Shown here in pieces: positions 39,348 to 52,066 of a DNA stretch of 64,000 nucleotides. The DNA comes from Burkholderiaceae bacterium (GTDB lineage: Bacteria > Pseudomonadota > Gammaproteobacteria > Burkholderiales > Burkholderiaceae_C): the NCBI GenBank assembly GCA_023150375.1, contig JAKLLA010000002.1, positions 1 to 64,000 of the forward strand, written 5' to 3'. Each line of letters opens with the position of its first letter. Position 1 is the stretch's first letter. The translations under genes were made by a program, and so were the position numbers. The notes below the pieces were generated by a model, which was not told the origin of the DNA, did not search any database, and saw only the letters and a list, made by a program, of their open reading frames with translations.

Positions 39348-40682
39348 ATGAGCATCTCTGCCCTTCCCGTCGTGACGCAGCTGCGCGCCATCCCCGTTGC
39401 GGGGCGCGACGGCATGCTGCTCAACCTCAGCGGCGCGCACGCGCCCTTCTTCACCCGCAACCTGCTGGTGCTGACCGACTCGGCCGGCCGCACCGGCGTG
39501 GGCGAGGTGCCCGGCGGCGAGAAGATCCGCCAGACGCTGGAGGATGCCGCGGCCCTGGTCGTCGGCCAGCCGGTGGGCAACCACCTCGCGGTGCTGCAGG
39601 CGGTGCAGCGGGCCTTTGCCGACCGCGACAGCGGCGGGCGCGGCCTGCAGACCTTCGACCTGCGCATCACCATCCACGCGCTCGCCGCGATCGAGTCGGC
39701 CATGCTCGACCTGCTCGGCCAGCACCTGGGCCTGCCGGTCTGCGACCTGCTGGGCGAGGGCCGGCAGCGCGACTCGGTGGAGATGCTGGGCTACCTCTTC
39801 TTCGTCGGCGACCGCAGCAAGACCGACCTGCCCTACGCCAGCGAGCCGGACGCCGACAACGCCTGGTTCCGCCTGCGCCACGAGACGGCGATGACCCCGG
39901 AATCGGTGGTGCGCCTGGCCGAGGCGGCGCGCGAGAAGTACGGCTTCAACGACTTCAAGCTCAAGGGCGGCGTGCTGGCCGGTGATGCCGAGGTGGACGC
40001 GGTCACCGCGATCCACCAGCGCTTCCCGGACGCGCGTGTCACCCTCGACCCCAACGGCGGCTGGCTGCTGAAGGACGCCATCCGCCTGGGCCAGCGCATG
40101 CGCGGCGTGGTCGCCTATGCCGAGGACCCCTGCGGCGCCGAGGGCGGCTTCTCCGGCCGCGAGGTGATGGCCGAGTTCCGCCGCGCCACCGGCCTGCCCA
40201 CGGCCACCAACATGGTCGCCACCGACTGGCGCCAGTTCGTCCACGCGCTCAGCCTGCAGAGCGTGGACATCCCGCTGGCCGACCCGCACTTCTGGACCCT
40301 GTCCGGCAGCGTGCGCGTGGCGCAGACCTGCCGCGACTGGGGCCTGACCTGGGGTTCGCACTCCAACAACCACTTCGACGTCAGCCTGGCGATGTTCACC
40401 CACGTCGGCGCCGCCGCGCCCGGCAAGGTCACCGCCATCGACACGCACTGGATCTGGCAGGACGGCCAGCGCCTGACGAAGGAGCCGCTGCAGATCGTCG
40501 GCGGCCACGTCGAGGTGCCGAAGAAGCCCGGCCTGGGCGTCGAGCTCGACATGGCCGAGGTGGAGAAGGCCCACCAGCTCTACCTGCAGCACGGCCTGGG
40601 CGCGCGCGACGACGCCATCGCGATGCAGTTCCTGATCCCGAACTGGAAATTCGACCCGAAGCGGCCCTGCCTGGTGCGCTGA
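39348..40682 (+). CDS. gudD: Glucarate dehydratase
   Basis: [35 protein letters not shown]...[17 protein letters not shown]...[14 protein letters not shown]...LDPNGGWLL...[12 protein letters not shown]...[19 protein letters not shown]. Confidence 0.97.
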   Translation: MSISALPVVTQLRAIPVAGRDGMLLNLSGAHAPFFTRNLLVLTDSAGRTGVGEVPGGEKIRQTLEDAAALVVGQPVGNHLAVLQAVQRAFADRDSGGRGLQTFDLRITIHALAAIESAMLDLLGQHLGLPVCDLLGEGRQRDSVEMLGYLFFVGDRSKTDLPYASEPDADNAWFRLRHETAMTPESVVRLAEAAREKYGFNDFKLKGGVLAGDAEVDAVTAIHQRFPDARVTLDPNGGWLLKDAIRLGQRMRGVVAYAEDPCGAEGGFSGREVMAEFRRATGLPTATNMVATDWRQFVHALSLQSVDIPLADPHFWTLSGSVRVAQTCRDWGLTWGSHSNNHFDVSLAMFTHVGAAAPGKVTAIDTHWIWQDGQRLTKEPLQIVGGHVEVPKKPGLGVELDMAEVEKAHQLYLQHGLGARDDAIAMQFLIPNWKFDPKRPCLVR

Positions 40683-40701
40683 CCGCAGAACAGGACCTCC
40701 C

Positions 40702-41511
40702 ATGAGCCGCCCCCCTTATTCCCCCTTCCCGAACACCTTCCGCCAGGCCCTGCGGGCCGGCCGCACCCAGATCGGCTGCTGGCTGTCGCTGGGCAGCCCG
40801 ATCACCACCGAGGTGGTCGGCGTGGCCGGCTTCGACTGGCTGCTGCTGGACGCCGAGCACGCGCCCAACGACGTGCTCACGCTGATCCCCCAGCTGATGG
40901 CGCTCAAGGACAGCCCAAGCGCGCCGGTGGTGCGCCCCTCCTGGAACGACACGGTGCAGATCAAGCGGCTGCTGGACGCGGGCTGCCACAACTTCCTGAT
41001 CCCGATGGTGGACAGCGCCGAGCAGGCCCGCGCCGCGGTGGCCGCCACCCGCTACCCGCCGCAGGGCGTGCGCGGCGTGTCGGTGTCGCAGCGCAGCAAC
41101 CGCTACGGCGCGGTGCCGGACTACTTCCAGCGCGTCAACGACGAGATCAGCGTGATCGTGCAGATCGAGACCCGCGCCGCGGTGGACAGTGCCGCCGAGA
41201 TTGCCGCGGTGGAGGGCGTGGACTGCCTCTTCATCGGCCCCTCGGACCTGGCCGCCGCCTACGGCCACCTCGGCCAGCCCAACCACCCGGAGGTGCAGGC
41301 CGCGATTGCCGCGGTGCAGGCCGCTGCCCGCTCCGCCGGCAAGCCCACCGGGATCCTCTCGCCGGCCGAAGCGGATGCGCGCCGCTACCTCGCCCAGGGC
41401 ATGACCTTCGTCGCCGTGGGCAGCGACCTGGGCGTGCTGCGCATGCAGACGCAGGCCCTGGCCGACAAGTTCCGCGATACGGCAGCCGCCGCCATCGCTC
41501 CCCAATACTGA
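40702..41511 (+). CDS. garL: HpcH/HpaI aldolase, 2-dehydro-3-deoxyglucarate aldolase type
   Basis: [35 protein letters not shown]...[20 protein letters not shown]...[24 protein letters not shown]. Confidence 0.9.
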   Translation: MSRPPYSPFPNTFRQALRAGRTQIGCWLSLGSPITTEVVGVAGFDWLLLDAEHAPNDVLTLIPQLMALKDSPSAPVVRPSWNDTVQIKRLLDAGCHNFLIPMVDSAEQARAAVAATRYPPQGVRGVSVSQRSNRYGAVPDYFQRVNDEISVIVQIETRAAVDSAAEIAAVEGVDCLFIGPSDLAAAYGHLGQPNHPEVQAAIAAVQAAARSAGKPTGILSPAEADARRYLAQGMTFVAVGSDLGVLRMQTQALADKFRDTAAAAIAPQY

Positions 41512-41529
41512 TTCAGCAAGGACTTCTTG

Positions 41530-42465
41530 ATGACCACCGCTTCCTCCGCTTCGCTCAACCTCGGCTTCATCGGCCTGGGCATCATGGGCGCGCCGATGGC
41601 CGGCCACCTGCTGGCCGCCGGGCACCGGCTGTTCGTCCACACCCGCAGCGCCGTGCCGGCCGCGCTGACCGACGCGGGCGCCGTCGCCTGCGCCAGCGCC
41701 CGGGAAGTGGCCGAGCGCGCCGACATCGTCTTCACGATGCTGCCGGACACGCCGGACGTCGAGAAGGTGCTGTTCGGCGAGAACGGTGTTGCCGCCGGGC
41801 TGGCGTACAGCGGTGGCGCAGGCAAGACCGTGGTCGACATGAGCAGCATCTCGCCGATCGAGACCAAGCAGTTCGCCGCGCGCCTCGCCGCCCTCGGCGC
41901 CGACTACCTGGACGCGCCGGTCTCCGGCGGCGAGGTGGGCGCCAAGGCCGCCAGCCTGACCATCATGGTCGGTGGCAGCGAGGCGGCCTTTGCCCGCGTG
42001 CAGCCGCTGTTCGCGCGGATGGGCAAGAACATCACCCACGTCGGCCCGGTCGGCGCCGGCCAGACCACCAAGGTGGCCAACCAGATCATCGTGGCGCTGA
42101 ACATCGCCGCGGTGGGCGAGGCACTGGTCTTCGCCAGCAAGGCGGGCGCGGATCCGGCCAAGGTGCGCCAGGCGCTGATGGGCGGCTTCGCCTCCAGCCG
42201 CATCCTGGAGGTGCACGGCGAGCGCATGATCCAGCGAACCTTCAACCCGGGCTTTCGCATCGCGCTGCACCAGAAGGACCTGAACCTGGCGCTGCAGGGC
42301 GCCAAGGCGATGGGCGTGGCACTGCCGCAGACGGCCAACGCCGCGCAGCTGATGAACGCCTGCGCCGCCCAGGGCTGGGACCAGCTGGACCACTCCGCGC
42401 TGGTCAAGGCGCTGGAGCTGATGGCCGGCCACGAGGTGGCCCCCGCCCCGGTGGCCGCAGCCTGA
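41530..42465 (+). CDS. garR: 2-hydroxy-3-oxopropionate (tartronate semialdehyde) reductase
   Basis: LGFIGLGIMGAPMAGHLLAAGH...DAPVSGGEVGAKAASLTIMVGG...HVGPVGAGQTTKVANQIIVALNIAAVGEAL. Confidence 0.95.
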   Translation: MTTASSASLNLGFIGLGIMGAPMAGHLLAAGHRLFVHTRSAVPAALTDAGAVACASAREVAERADIVFTMLPDTPDVEKVLFGENGVAAGLAYSGGAGKTVVDMSSISPIETKQFAARLAALGADYLDAPVSGGEVGAKAASLTIMVGGSEAAFARVQPLFARMGKNITHVGPVGAGQTTKVANQIIVALNIAAVGEALVFASKAGADPAKVRQALMGGFASSRILEVHGERMIQRTFNPGFRIALHQKDLNLALQGAKAMGVALPQTANAAQLMNACAAQGWDQLDHSALVKALELMAGHEVAPAPVAAA

Positions 42466-42507
42466 GCTGGCTTACCCTCGGCCACCCGTTGCGACTCCTG
42501 TCACGCG

Positions 42508-43836
42508 ATGACCACCACCCCGACCGATGCCCAGGCGCGCGCGCTGCTGCGCCGCCTCTTCGATGCCGCCATCGCCTCGGCCCAGCCCGCGCTGTGCCTG
42601 CCGCCGCACCTGCCGTCGGCCGAGGAGCTGGCGGCGGTGCGGGCCGCGGGCGGGCGCATCGTCGTGATCGGCGCCGGCAAGGCCTCGGCGGCGATGGCCG
42701 CGGCGCTGGAGGCGCACTGGCAGCCGCTCGTCGAGACGATCGGCCTGCGCTGGGAGGGCCTGGTGGTGACGCGCTACGGCTACGCCCAGCCCTGCGCGCA
42801 CATCCGCATCATCGAGGCCGCCCACCCCGTGCCCGATGCCGCCGGGCTGGCCGCGGCCGAGCAGCTGCTGGCCTACGTGAAGGGCCTGAGCGAGCGCGAC
42901 CTGGTGATCTGCCTGATCTCCGGCGGTGGCTCGGCGCTGCTGCCGCTGCCCGCGCCCGGGCTGACGCTGGCCGACAAGCAGGCCATCAACCGCGCGCTGC
43001 TGGCCTCGGGCGCGACGATCCGCGAGATGAACGGCCTGCGCCGCCACCTCTCGGCGATCAAGGGCGGCCGCCTCGCCGCCGCCTGCCACCCGGCGCGGCT
43101 GCTGACGCTGGCGATCTCCGACGTGCCGGGCGACGATCCGGTGGACATCGCCTCGGGACCGACCGTGGCGGACGCGACCACCTGCGCCGACGCGCTCGCC
43201 ATCGTGCGGCGCTTCGGCATCGAGCTGCCGGCGGCGGCGCTCGCGTGGCTGGAGAGCGGCCAGGGCGAGTCGGTCAAGCCCGGCGACCCCCGGCTGGCGC
43301 GTGCCGAGCTGAAGCTCGTGGCGGCGCCGCAGCTGGCGCTGGAGGCGGCGGCCGAGGTGGCGCGTGCGGCCGGCTGGTCGGCGCACCTCCTGGGTGATGC
43401 GCTGGAAGGCGAGGCGCGCCACGTCGGCAAGGTGCTGGCGGGCATCGCGCTGCAGACGGCACGGCGCGGCCAGCCCTTCACGCCGCCCTGCGTGCTGCTC
43501 TCGGGCGGTGAAACCACCGTGACGCTGCGCGGCCAGGGCCGCGGCGGGCGCAACGTGGAGTGCCTGCTGTCGCTGGCGCAGGCGCTGGGCGGCGAGCCCG
43601 GCGTGTGGGCGCTGGCGGGTGACACCGACGGCGTGGACGGCGCGGAGGAGATCGCCGGGGCGATCGCCACGCCCGACACGCTGGCACGGGCCTGGACCCA
43701 GGGGATGAACGCGCTGGACCGGCTGGCGGACAATGACGGCCACGGGTTCTTCGGTCGTCTCGGCGATTCGGTGGTCACGGGGCCGACGCTCACCAACGTG
43801 AACGACTTCCGTGCCATCCTCATCGGTGGTCGTTGA
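42508..43836 (+). CDS. Glycerate 2-kinase (MOFRL family, TtuD/GckA-like)
   Basis: IVVIGAGKASAAMAAALEAHW, CLISGGGSALLPLPAPGLTLADKQAINRALLASGATIREMNGLRRHLSAIKGGRLA, LSGGETTVTLRGQGRGGRNVECLL. Confidence 0.94.
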   Translation: MTTTPTDAQARALLRRLFDAAIASAQPALCLPPHLPSAEELAAVRAAGGRIVVIGAGKASAAMAAALEAHWQPLVETIGLRWEGLVVTRYGYAQPCAHIRIIEAAHPVPDAAGLAAAEQLLAYVKGLSERDLVICLISGGGSALLPLPAPGLTLADKQAINRALLASGATIREMNGLRRHLSAIKGGRLAAACHPARLLTLAISDVPGDDPVDIASGPTVADATTCADALAIVRRFGIELPAAALAWLESGQGESVKPGDPRLARAELKLVAAPQLALEAAAEVARAAGWSAHLLGDALEGEARHVGKVLAGIALQTARRGQPFTPPCVLLSGGETTVTLRGQGRGGRNVECLLSLAQALGGEPGVWALAGDTDGVDGAEEIAGAIATPDTLARAWTQGMNALDRLADNDGHGFFGRLGDSVVTGPTLTNVNDFRAILIGGR

Positions 43837-43914
43837 GGGGCACGGATGTCCTGGTCGCCCCCCACCGTTCTGCCGCCGTCCAGTCCGCCCGCCCGACTGT
43901 CTTCACGCCTGCCC

Positions 43915-44673
43915 ATGTCCGATCCCGCCGCCACGTCGCCCATCCCCCGACGCCGCCCCCGCACGCTGGCACTGGAGCTGGTCGACGCGCTGGCCGAGCG
44001 CATCCGCGACGGCCGGCTGGCCACGGGCGCCAAGCTGCCCACCGAGGCGGCGGTGATGGCGGAGTTCGGCGTCAGCCGCACCGTGGTGCGCGAGGCGATC
44101 TCCAAGCTGCAGGCCGGCGGGCTGGTCGAGACCCGCCATGGCGTGGGCACCTTCGTGCTCGGCGCCGAGGCGGCAGGCGAGCGCGGCGGCTTTCGCATCG
44201 GCCCGGAGCAGATGGCCACGCTGCGCGACGTGATCGCGGTGCTCGAGTTGCGCATCGGCGTCGAGACCGAGGCCGCCGCCCTGGCGGCGCAGCGTCGCAG
44301 CGAGGCCGACCTGCGCGCCATGCGCGTGGCGCTGGACGCGGTCGAGGCGGCGGTCGAAGCCGGGCAGGACGCCGTCGGGCCGGACTTCCAGTTCCACCTC
44401 GCCATCGCCCGCGCCACCGGTAACCCGCACTACGCCGAGCTGATGAGCGCCTTCGGCAGCCGCGCCATTCCCCGCGCGCGGCTGGCTGCCGACGGTGGCG
44501 CGGAGGATCCCGAACGGCTGCGCTACCTGCGTCGCGTCAACGCCGAGCACGAGAGCATCCTGGACGCCATCGCCGCCCAGGATGCCGACGCCGCCCGCGC
44601 CGCGATGCGCACCCACCTGGCCAACAGCCGGGAGCGACGGCGGCGGCTGGAAGCGCAGGCCACGGGCCGCTGA
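43915..44673 (+). CDS. GntR-family regulator, FadR/FCD subfamily
   Basis: ALAERIRDGRLATGAKLPTEAAVMAEFGVSRTVVREAISKLQAGGLVETRHGVGTFV plus all-helical FCD effector domain; ends the glucarate cluster. Confidence 0.92.
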   Translation: MSDPAATSPIPRRRPRTLALELVDALAERIRDGRLATGAKLPTEAAVMAEFGVSRTVVREAISKLQAGGLVETRHGVGTFVLGAEAAGERGGFRIGPEQMATLRDVIAVLELRIGVETEAAALAAQRRSEADLRAMRVALDAVEAAVEAGQDAVGPDFQFHLAIARATGNPHYAELMSAFGSRAIPRARLAADGGAEDPERLRYLRRVNAEHESILDAIAAQDADAARAAMRTHLANSRERRRRLEAQATGR

Positions 44674-44711
44674 GACGGCCGCGCGGCAGGTCTGTCTCGT
44701 TCACTGGTGAC

Positions 44712-45977
44712 TCAGCCGGCGTCGGCAGGACCTTCGCGCTGTGGCGCGGCCTCGGTGGGCTTGCCCAGCAGCCGCCCGTACAACCGCTGCACCGGCGCCA
44801 GCGGCAGCAGCATCACCAGCAGCGCGGTCAACGCGATGCTCTGCACCACCACCATGTAGGCCAGGTCGCGGATCACCTCGCCGCCGGCCACGCCCCGCTC
44901 CAGCGGCAGCGAGGCCAGCACCGCCGCCGCCAGGCCCTTGGGCGCCATCATCGAGGCGATCGCCGCATCGCGCAGCGAATGCTCCGGCGCGCGGAACACC
45001 CAGCGCACCAGCGGCAGGCGCAGCAGGAAGAGCAGCACCACGATCGCCAGCCCCACCGCCGCGATCTGCAGGTCGCCGAAGCGGATCGAGATGCCCAGGT
45101 AGACGAAGAAGTAGGTCTTGAGCAGGAACACCGCCTCGCGGAAGAAGGCCAGGTCCTGCGCGGTCAGCGGCTCGAGGCGCATGCCCGCCGCGGCGATGCG
45201 CCCGTCCAGGCCCAGGCGGTGGTGGTTGGTCAGCGTCACCCCCAGCGCCAGCGCCGCGATCGCCCCGGAGAAGCCCAGGAACTCGGTGGCGCCGTAGACG
45301 ATGAAGACGAAGGCCAGCGTGGACGACAGCGTGTTCGGAAAGCCGCGCACCCGCCCCAGCACGAACAGCCAGGCGATGCCGCCGAGCACGCCGATCACCG
45401 CGGCGAAGACCAGCGCAGCCAGCACCGAGCCGAACACCTGCCCGGCATGTAGCTGCCCCTGCGCGGCCGCCTGCAGCAGCGCGAAGACGCCGACGATGCA
45501 CAGCACGTCGGTCAGGGCCGACTCCATCACCAGCACCGTGCCGGGCTTGGGACCCACCCGCAGGGTGGCCACCAGCGGGATCACCACCGCCGAGGCCGTG
45601 CCGCCCAGCGTCGCCCCCAGCATCAGCGCGGGCAGCAGCTCCAGCCCGTAGATTCCTTGTGCGATCCCGGCCACCACCAGCGCCGACAGCACGAAGCACG
45701 ACAGCGTCAGCTGCACCGTGCTGACCGCGGTGCGCCCCAGCGTGGCCAGGTCCAGCGCCGTGCCGCTCTCGAACAGGATCACCACCAGCGCGATGGTGGC
45801 CAGCACCGAGCCGACCTTGCCGAAATCCTGCGGCTCGACCACGCCGGTCAGCGGCCCGATGACGATGCCCAGCAGCACCAGCACCAGCACGTCCGGAATG
45901 TGGGTGCGGCGGAACTGCAGTGCCAGGAAATGCGCCAGGAACACCACCACGCCGATGGTCAGGACGGTCGTCGACAT
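44712..45977 (-). CDS. CPA-type cation:proton antiporter
   Basis: Multi-TM protein with PDVLVLVLLGIVIGPLTG, LFESGTALDLATLGRT, LMLGATLGGTASAVVIPL, MMAPKGLAAAVLASLPLERG. Confidence 0.9.
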   Translation of the reverse strand: MSTTVLTIGVVVFLAHFLALQFRRTHIPDVLVLVLLGIVIGPLTGVVEPQDFGKVGSVLATIALVVILFESGTALDLATLGRTAVSTVQLTLSCFVLSALVVAGIAQGIYGLELLPALMLGATLGGTASAVVIPLVATLRVGPKPGTVLVMESALTDVLCIVGVFALLQAAAQGQLHAGQVFGSVLAALVFAAVIGVLGGIAWLFVLGRVRGFPNTLSSTLAFVFIVYGATEFLGFSGAIAALALGVTLTNHHRLGLDGRIAAAGMRLEPLTAQDLAFFREAVFLLKTYFFVYLGISIRFGDLQIAAVGLAIVVLLFLLRLPLVRWVFRAPEHSLRDAAIASMMAPKGLAAAVLASLPLERGVAGGEVIRDLAYMVVVQSIALTALLVMLLPLAPVQRLYGRLLGKPTEAAPQREGPADAG

Positions 45978-46080
45978 GCCGGAGGGCCTCCTTGCGGCCA
46001 CGCAGCATAGCGCAGCGCCGCGATGCCCTGCAGAGCCCATCGGCCATGGTGCCGGGGCCTCGGTAGAATCCCTGCCCGCC

Positions 46081-46398
46081 ATGTGGTCGCGCCTGATTGC
46101 CCTCCTGCTTGCCCTGTGCGTGTGCTGGTCCGGCCTGGCCACCCACGAGTCCGCCGTCGCCTCGGTGCTGGGCACCGACACCGTCGACGTGGCCCCGGCG
46201 CCGGTCGATGCCGGGTCGGTCGAGGCCCATCACCTGGACGACCTCCCGGCGCAGACGCTCTTCGGCGACCTGCCCGCCCTGCTCGGCAGCAGCTTCGGCC
46301 CGAGGCGGCTGCATGCCGACGACTGCGGCCCGGTGGACCGCGCCGCCCGGCCCCTTGCGCATCGCGCGCCCGAGGTGCCCCTGCGGCCACCGCGCTGA
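46081..46398 (+). CDS. Small secreted hypothetical protein (105 aa)
   Basis: MWSRLIALLLALCVCWSGLATHESAVASVLG... signal-peptide-like N-terminus; TAGAAT-like -10 just upstream. Confidence 0.5.
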   Translation: MWSRLIALLLALCVCWSGLATHESAVASVLGTDTVDVAPAPVDAGSVEAHHLDDLPAQTLFGDLPALLGSSFGPRRLHADDCGPVDRAARPLAHRAPEVPLRPPR

Positions 46399-46554
46399 AG
46401 CGCCCCCGGCTGCGCAGCGCCATCGGCCGCCCCGGCGCGGCCTGCAGCAGCCCCGCGTTCCTGGCCCCCCTGCGCCCCGGTCGGGCGACGCCCCTGCGTC
46501 GCGCTCGCCCCGACTCCGCTCTTTCCGACCTGCCGGGCCCGGCCCGGCCCCCCC

Positions 46555-47883
46555 ATGGAAATCGCCCTCCTCTTTGCCCTGATCGTCCTCAATGGCCTGT
46601 TCGCCATGTCGGAGATCGCCCTCGTCACCGCCCGCCGCGCCCGCCTGCAGAAGCTGGTCGATGCCGGCGACAGCGCCGCCGCGGCGGCCGTGAAGCTCGG
46701 CGAGGATCCCACCCGCTTCCTGTCCACCATCCAGATCGGCATCACCTCGATCGGCGTGCTCAACGGCATCGTCGGCGAGGCGGCCCTGGCCGCGCCGCTG
46801 GCCGCCTGGCTGGAAGGTCTGGGACTGCAGGCGCCCCTCACCCAGTACCTGGCCACCGGCCTGGTGGTCGTCACGATCACCTACTTCTCGATCGTGGTGG
46901 GCGAGCTGGTGCCCAAGCGGCTCGGCCAGAGCCACCCCGAGACGCTGGCGCGCCTGGTGGCCCGCCCGATCGACTGGCTGGCCCTGGCCACCCAGCCCTT
47001 CGTGAAGCTGCTGTCGATCTCCACCCACGCGCTGCTGCGGCTGCTGGGCGTGCGCGACAGCGGCACTTCGACCGTCACCGAGGAGGAGATCCACGCCGTG
47101 CTGGCCGAAGGCGCCAGCACCGGGGCGATCGAGTCGCAGGAGCATGCGATGGTGCGCAACGTGTTCCGCCTGGACGATCGCCAGATCGGCTCGCTGATGG
47201 TGCCGCGCGGCGACGTGGTCTGCCTGGATGTCGACCAGCCCTTCGAAACCCACCTGACCAGCGTCGAGCAGTCCGACCACGCGCGCTTCCCGGTGGTGCG
47301 CGGCGGCCTGCACGATGTGCTGGGCGTGGTCAACGCGCGCCAGTGGCTGTCTCGCACGCTGCGCGAGGGCCAGCCGCCGGCCCTGGCCGAACAGCCGCTG
47401 CAGCCGGCGCTTTACGTGCCCGAGACGCTCACCGGCATGGAGCTGCTCGACCAGTTCCGCTCCTCGGACGTGCAGATGGCCTTCGTGATCGACGAGTACG
47501 GCGAGGTGCAGGGCATCATCACCCTGCGCGACCTGACCGAGGCCATCACCGGCGAATTCCAGCCGCGCGACCCGGCCACCTCCTGGGCCGTGCAGCGCGA
47601 GGACGGCTCCTGGCTGCTGGACGGCCACATCCCGGTGCCCGAGCTGAAGGACCGCCTGGGGCTGGACAGCGTGCCCGAGGAGGACCGCGGGCGCTACCAC
47701 ACCCTCAGCGGCATGATGATGCTGCTCACCGGCCGCCTGCCGAAGGTGGCCGACGTGGCGCGCTGGGAAGGCTGGCGCTTCGAGATCGTCGACATGGACG
47801 GCCGCACCATCGACAAGGTGCTGGCCTGCCGGGAGCAGGAAGCCGGCGACACCCCCATCCAGAGCACGGCGGAGGGCGCGTGA
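46555..47883 (+). CDS. CNNM/CBS-domain (hemolysin C/CorC-family) membrane protein
   Basis: MEIALLFALIVLNGLFAMSEIALVTARRARLQKL...CBS pair...MAFVIDEYGEVQGIITLRDLTEAITGEF; C-terminal CorC_HlyC domain. Confidence 0.93.
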   Translation: MEIALLFALIVLNGLFAMSEIALVTARRARLQKLVDAGDSAAAAAVKLGEDPTRFLSTIQIGITSIGVLNGIVGEAALAAPLAAWLEGLGLQAPLTQYLATGLVVVTITYFSIVVGELVPKRLGQSHPETLARLVARPIDWLALATQPFVKLLSISTHALLRLLGVRDSGTSTVTEEEIHAVLAEGASTGAIESQEHAMVRNVFRLDDRQIGSLMVPRGDVVCLDVDQPFETHLTSVEQSDHARFPVVRGGLHDVLGVVNARQWLSRTLREGQPPALAEQPLQPALYVPETLTGMELLDQFRSSDVQMAFVIDEYGEVQGIITLRDLTEAITGEFQPRDPATSWAVQREDGSWLLDGHIPVPELKDRLGLDSVPEEDRGRYHTLSGMMMLLTGRLPKVADVARWEGWRFEIVDMDGRTIDKVLACREQEAGDTPIQSTAEGA

Positions 47884-48335
47884 TGGCCGAGGCCGCAGGG
47901 GCAAAGGGCTGGCGCCCCATCCTGCCTGCCTTGCTGCTGGCCGCCTGCGTCGACGGCTACCCCACCGAAGACGAGGTGCAGCCCAGCGCCTACGAGATGA
48001 CCAATGGGCAGCGTGCTGCAGCGCTGGCCTTGCTGGCCGGACCGGCTGCCGATCGGCGGCAACCAGATATCCGCCTGGAGGCCGGCTGCGCCCTGGTCCT
48101 GGAGCGCCGCGAACGCTGGTGGCAGCCGAGCCGATCCGAGCGGCACGACCTGTCGGGCCTGACGCCGCGCGTACAGGCCGGCGAGGAGGCCGCCCGTTTC
48201 GATGTGGCGCTGCACACGCACGACGGCCAGGAGCGGCTGACGCTGCTGGCCGGCCTGCCGCGCAGCGAGGCGCTGAGGGGTCATCTGCTGCTGCAGTTGA
48301 TCAAGCGCGACTGCGGCCGCCCTTCCGGCGGCTGA
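47883..48335 (+). CDS. Hypothetical lipoprotein
   Basis: Start codon overlaps the upstream stop (TGATG); lipobox-like LLLAAC near the N-terminus. Confidence 0.6.
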   Translation: MAEAAGAKGWRPILPALLLAACVDGYPTEDEVQPSAYEMTNGQRAAALALLAGPAADRRQPDIRLEAGCALVLERRERWWQPSRSERHDLSGLTPRVQAGEEAARFDVALHTHDGQERLTLLAGLPRSEALRGHLLLQLIKRDCGRPSGG

Positions 48336-48347
48336 CCCCTGGACGCC

Positions 48348-48629
48348 ATGCGCCGATTCATCACCGACCGCTGGCAGGGCCGCGTGCCGCCCGGCCCCCT
48401 GCTCTGGCGCGACATGCTGCTGGCCGGCAGTGCCGTCAACCTGGCCTGCAGCCTGGCCGCGCTGGGCTGGCTGGCGCAGGGCGGTTCCGGCGGCGTCGCG
48501 GCCACGCTGCACTTCCTGCCGCTGCCGTACAACCTGTTCCTGTGGGCCAGCCTGTGGCGCCACCCGGCGCGCAGCGCGCTGCAGGTGCTGCTGGGCACGC
48601 TGTGGGCCGCGGTGATGGTGGTCGCGTAG
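48348..48629 (+). CDS. Small membrane hypothetical protein (93 aa)
   Basis: Two predicted hydrophobic segments; 13 nt after previous gene. Confidence 0.6.
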   Translation: MRRFITDRWQGRVPPGPLLWRDMLLAGSAVNLACSLAALGWLAQGGSGGVAATLHFLPLPYNLFLWASLWRHPARSALQVLLGTLWAAVMVVA

Positions 48630-48632
48630 CGC

Positions 48633-51768
<3,136 letters not shown>

Positions 51769-52066
51769 GGTCGGAAGGCAAGGCGACAGGCACGGCCCGG
51801 GTCGGCCGCGCGGTGTGCCATTGTCGACGCGCAGCGGCCAGCTGCGGCAGATGCAGGCTGCGCAAGCCGCTCGGCGCGCTCGGGTGGGCATCGGCCGGGG
51901 TGGGGCGCGCGTTATAGTGGGCGCTCACGATTTTTTCATTTCAGCCAGCCCACCGGCCCGCCTGCACAGTCGCATGGCAGGCCGGCCGGCAGCGTGTACG
52001 CTGCCGGCAGCCCGCCAAGACGATTCTCAAGGACCCGCTGGAGGCGGCGCACCGCGCCGGGACCCG

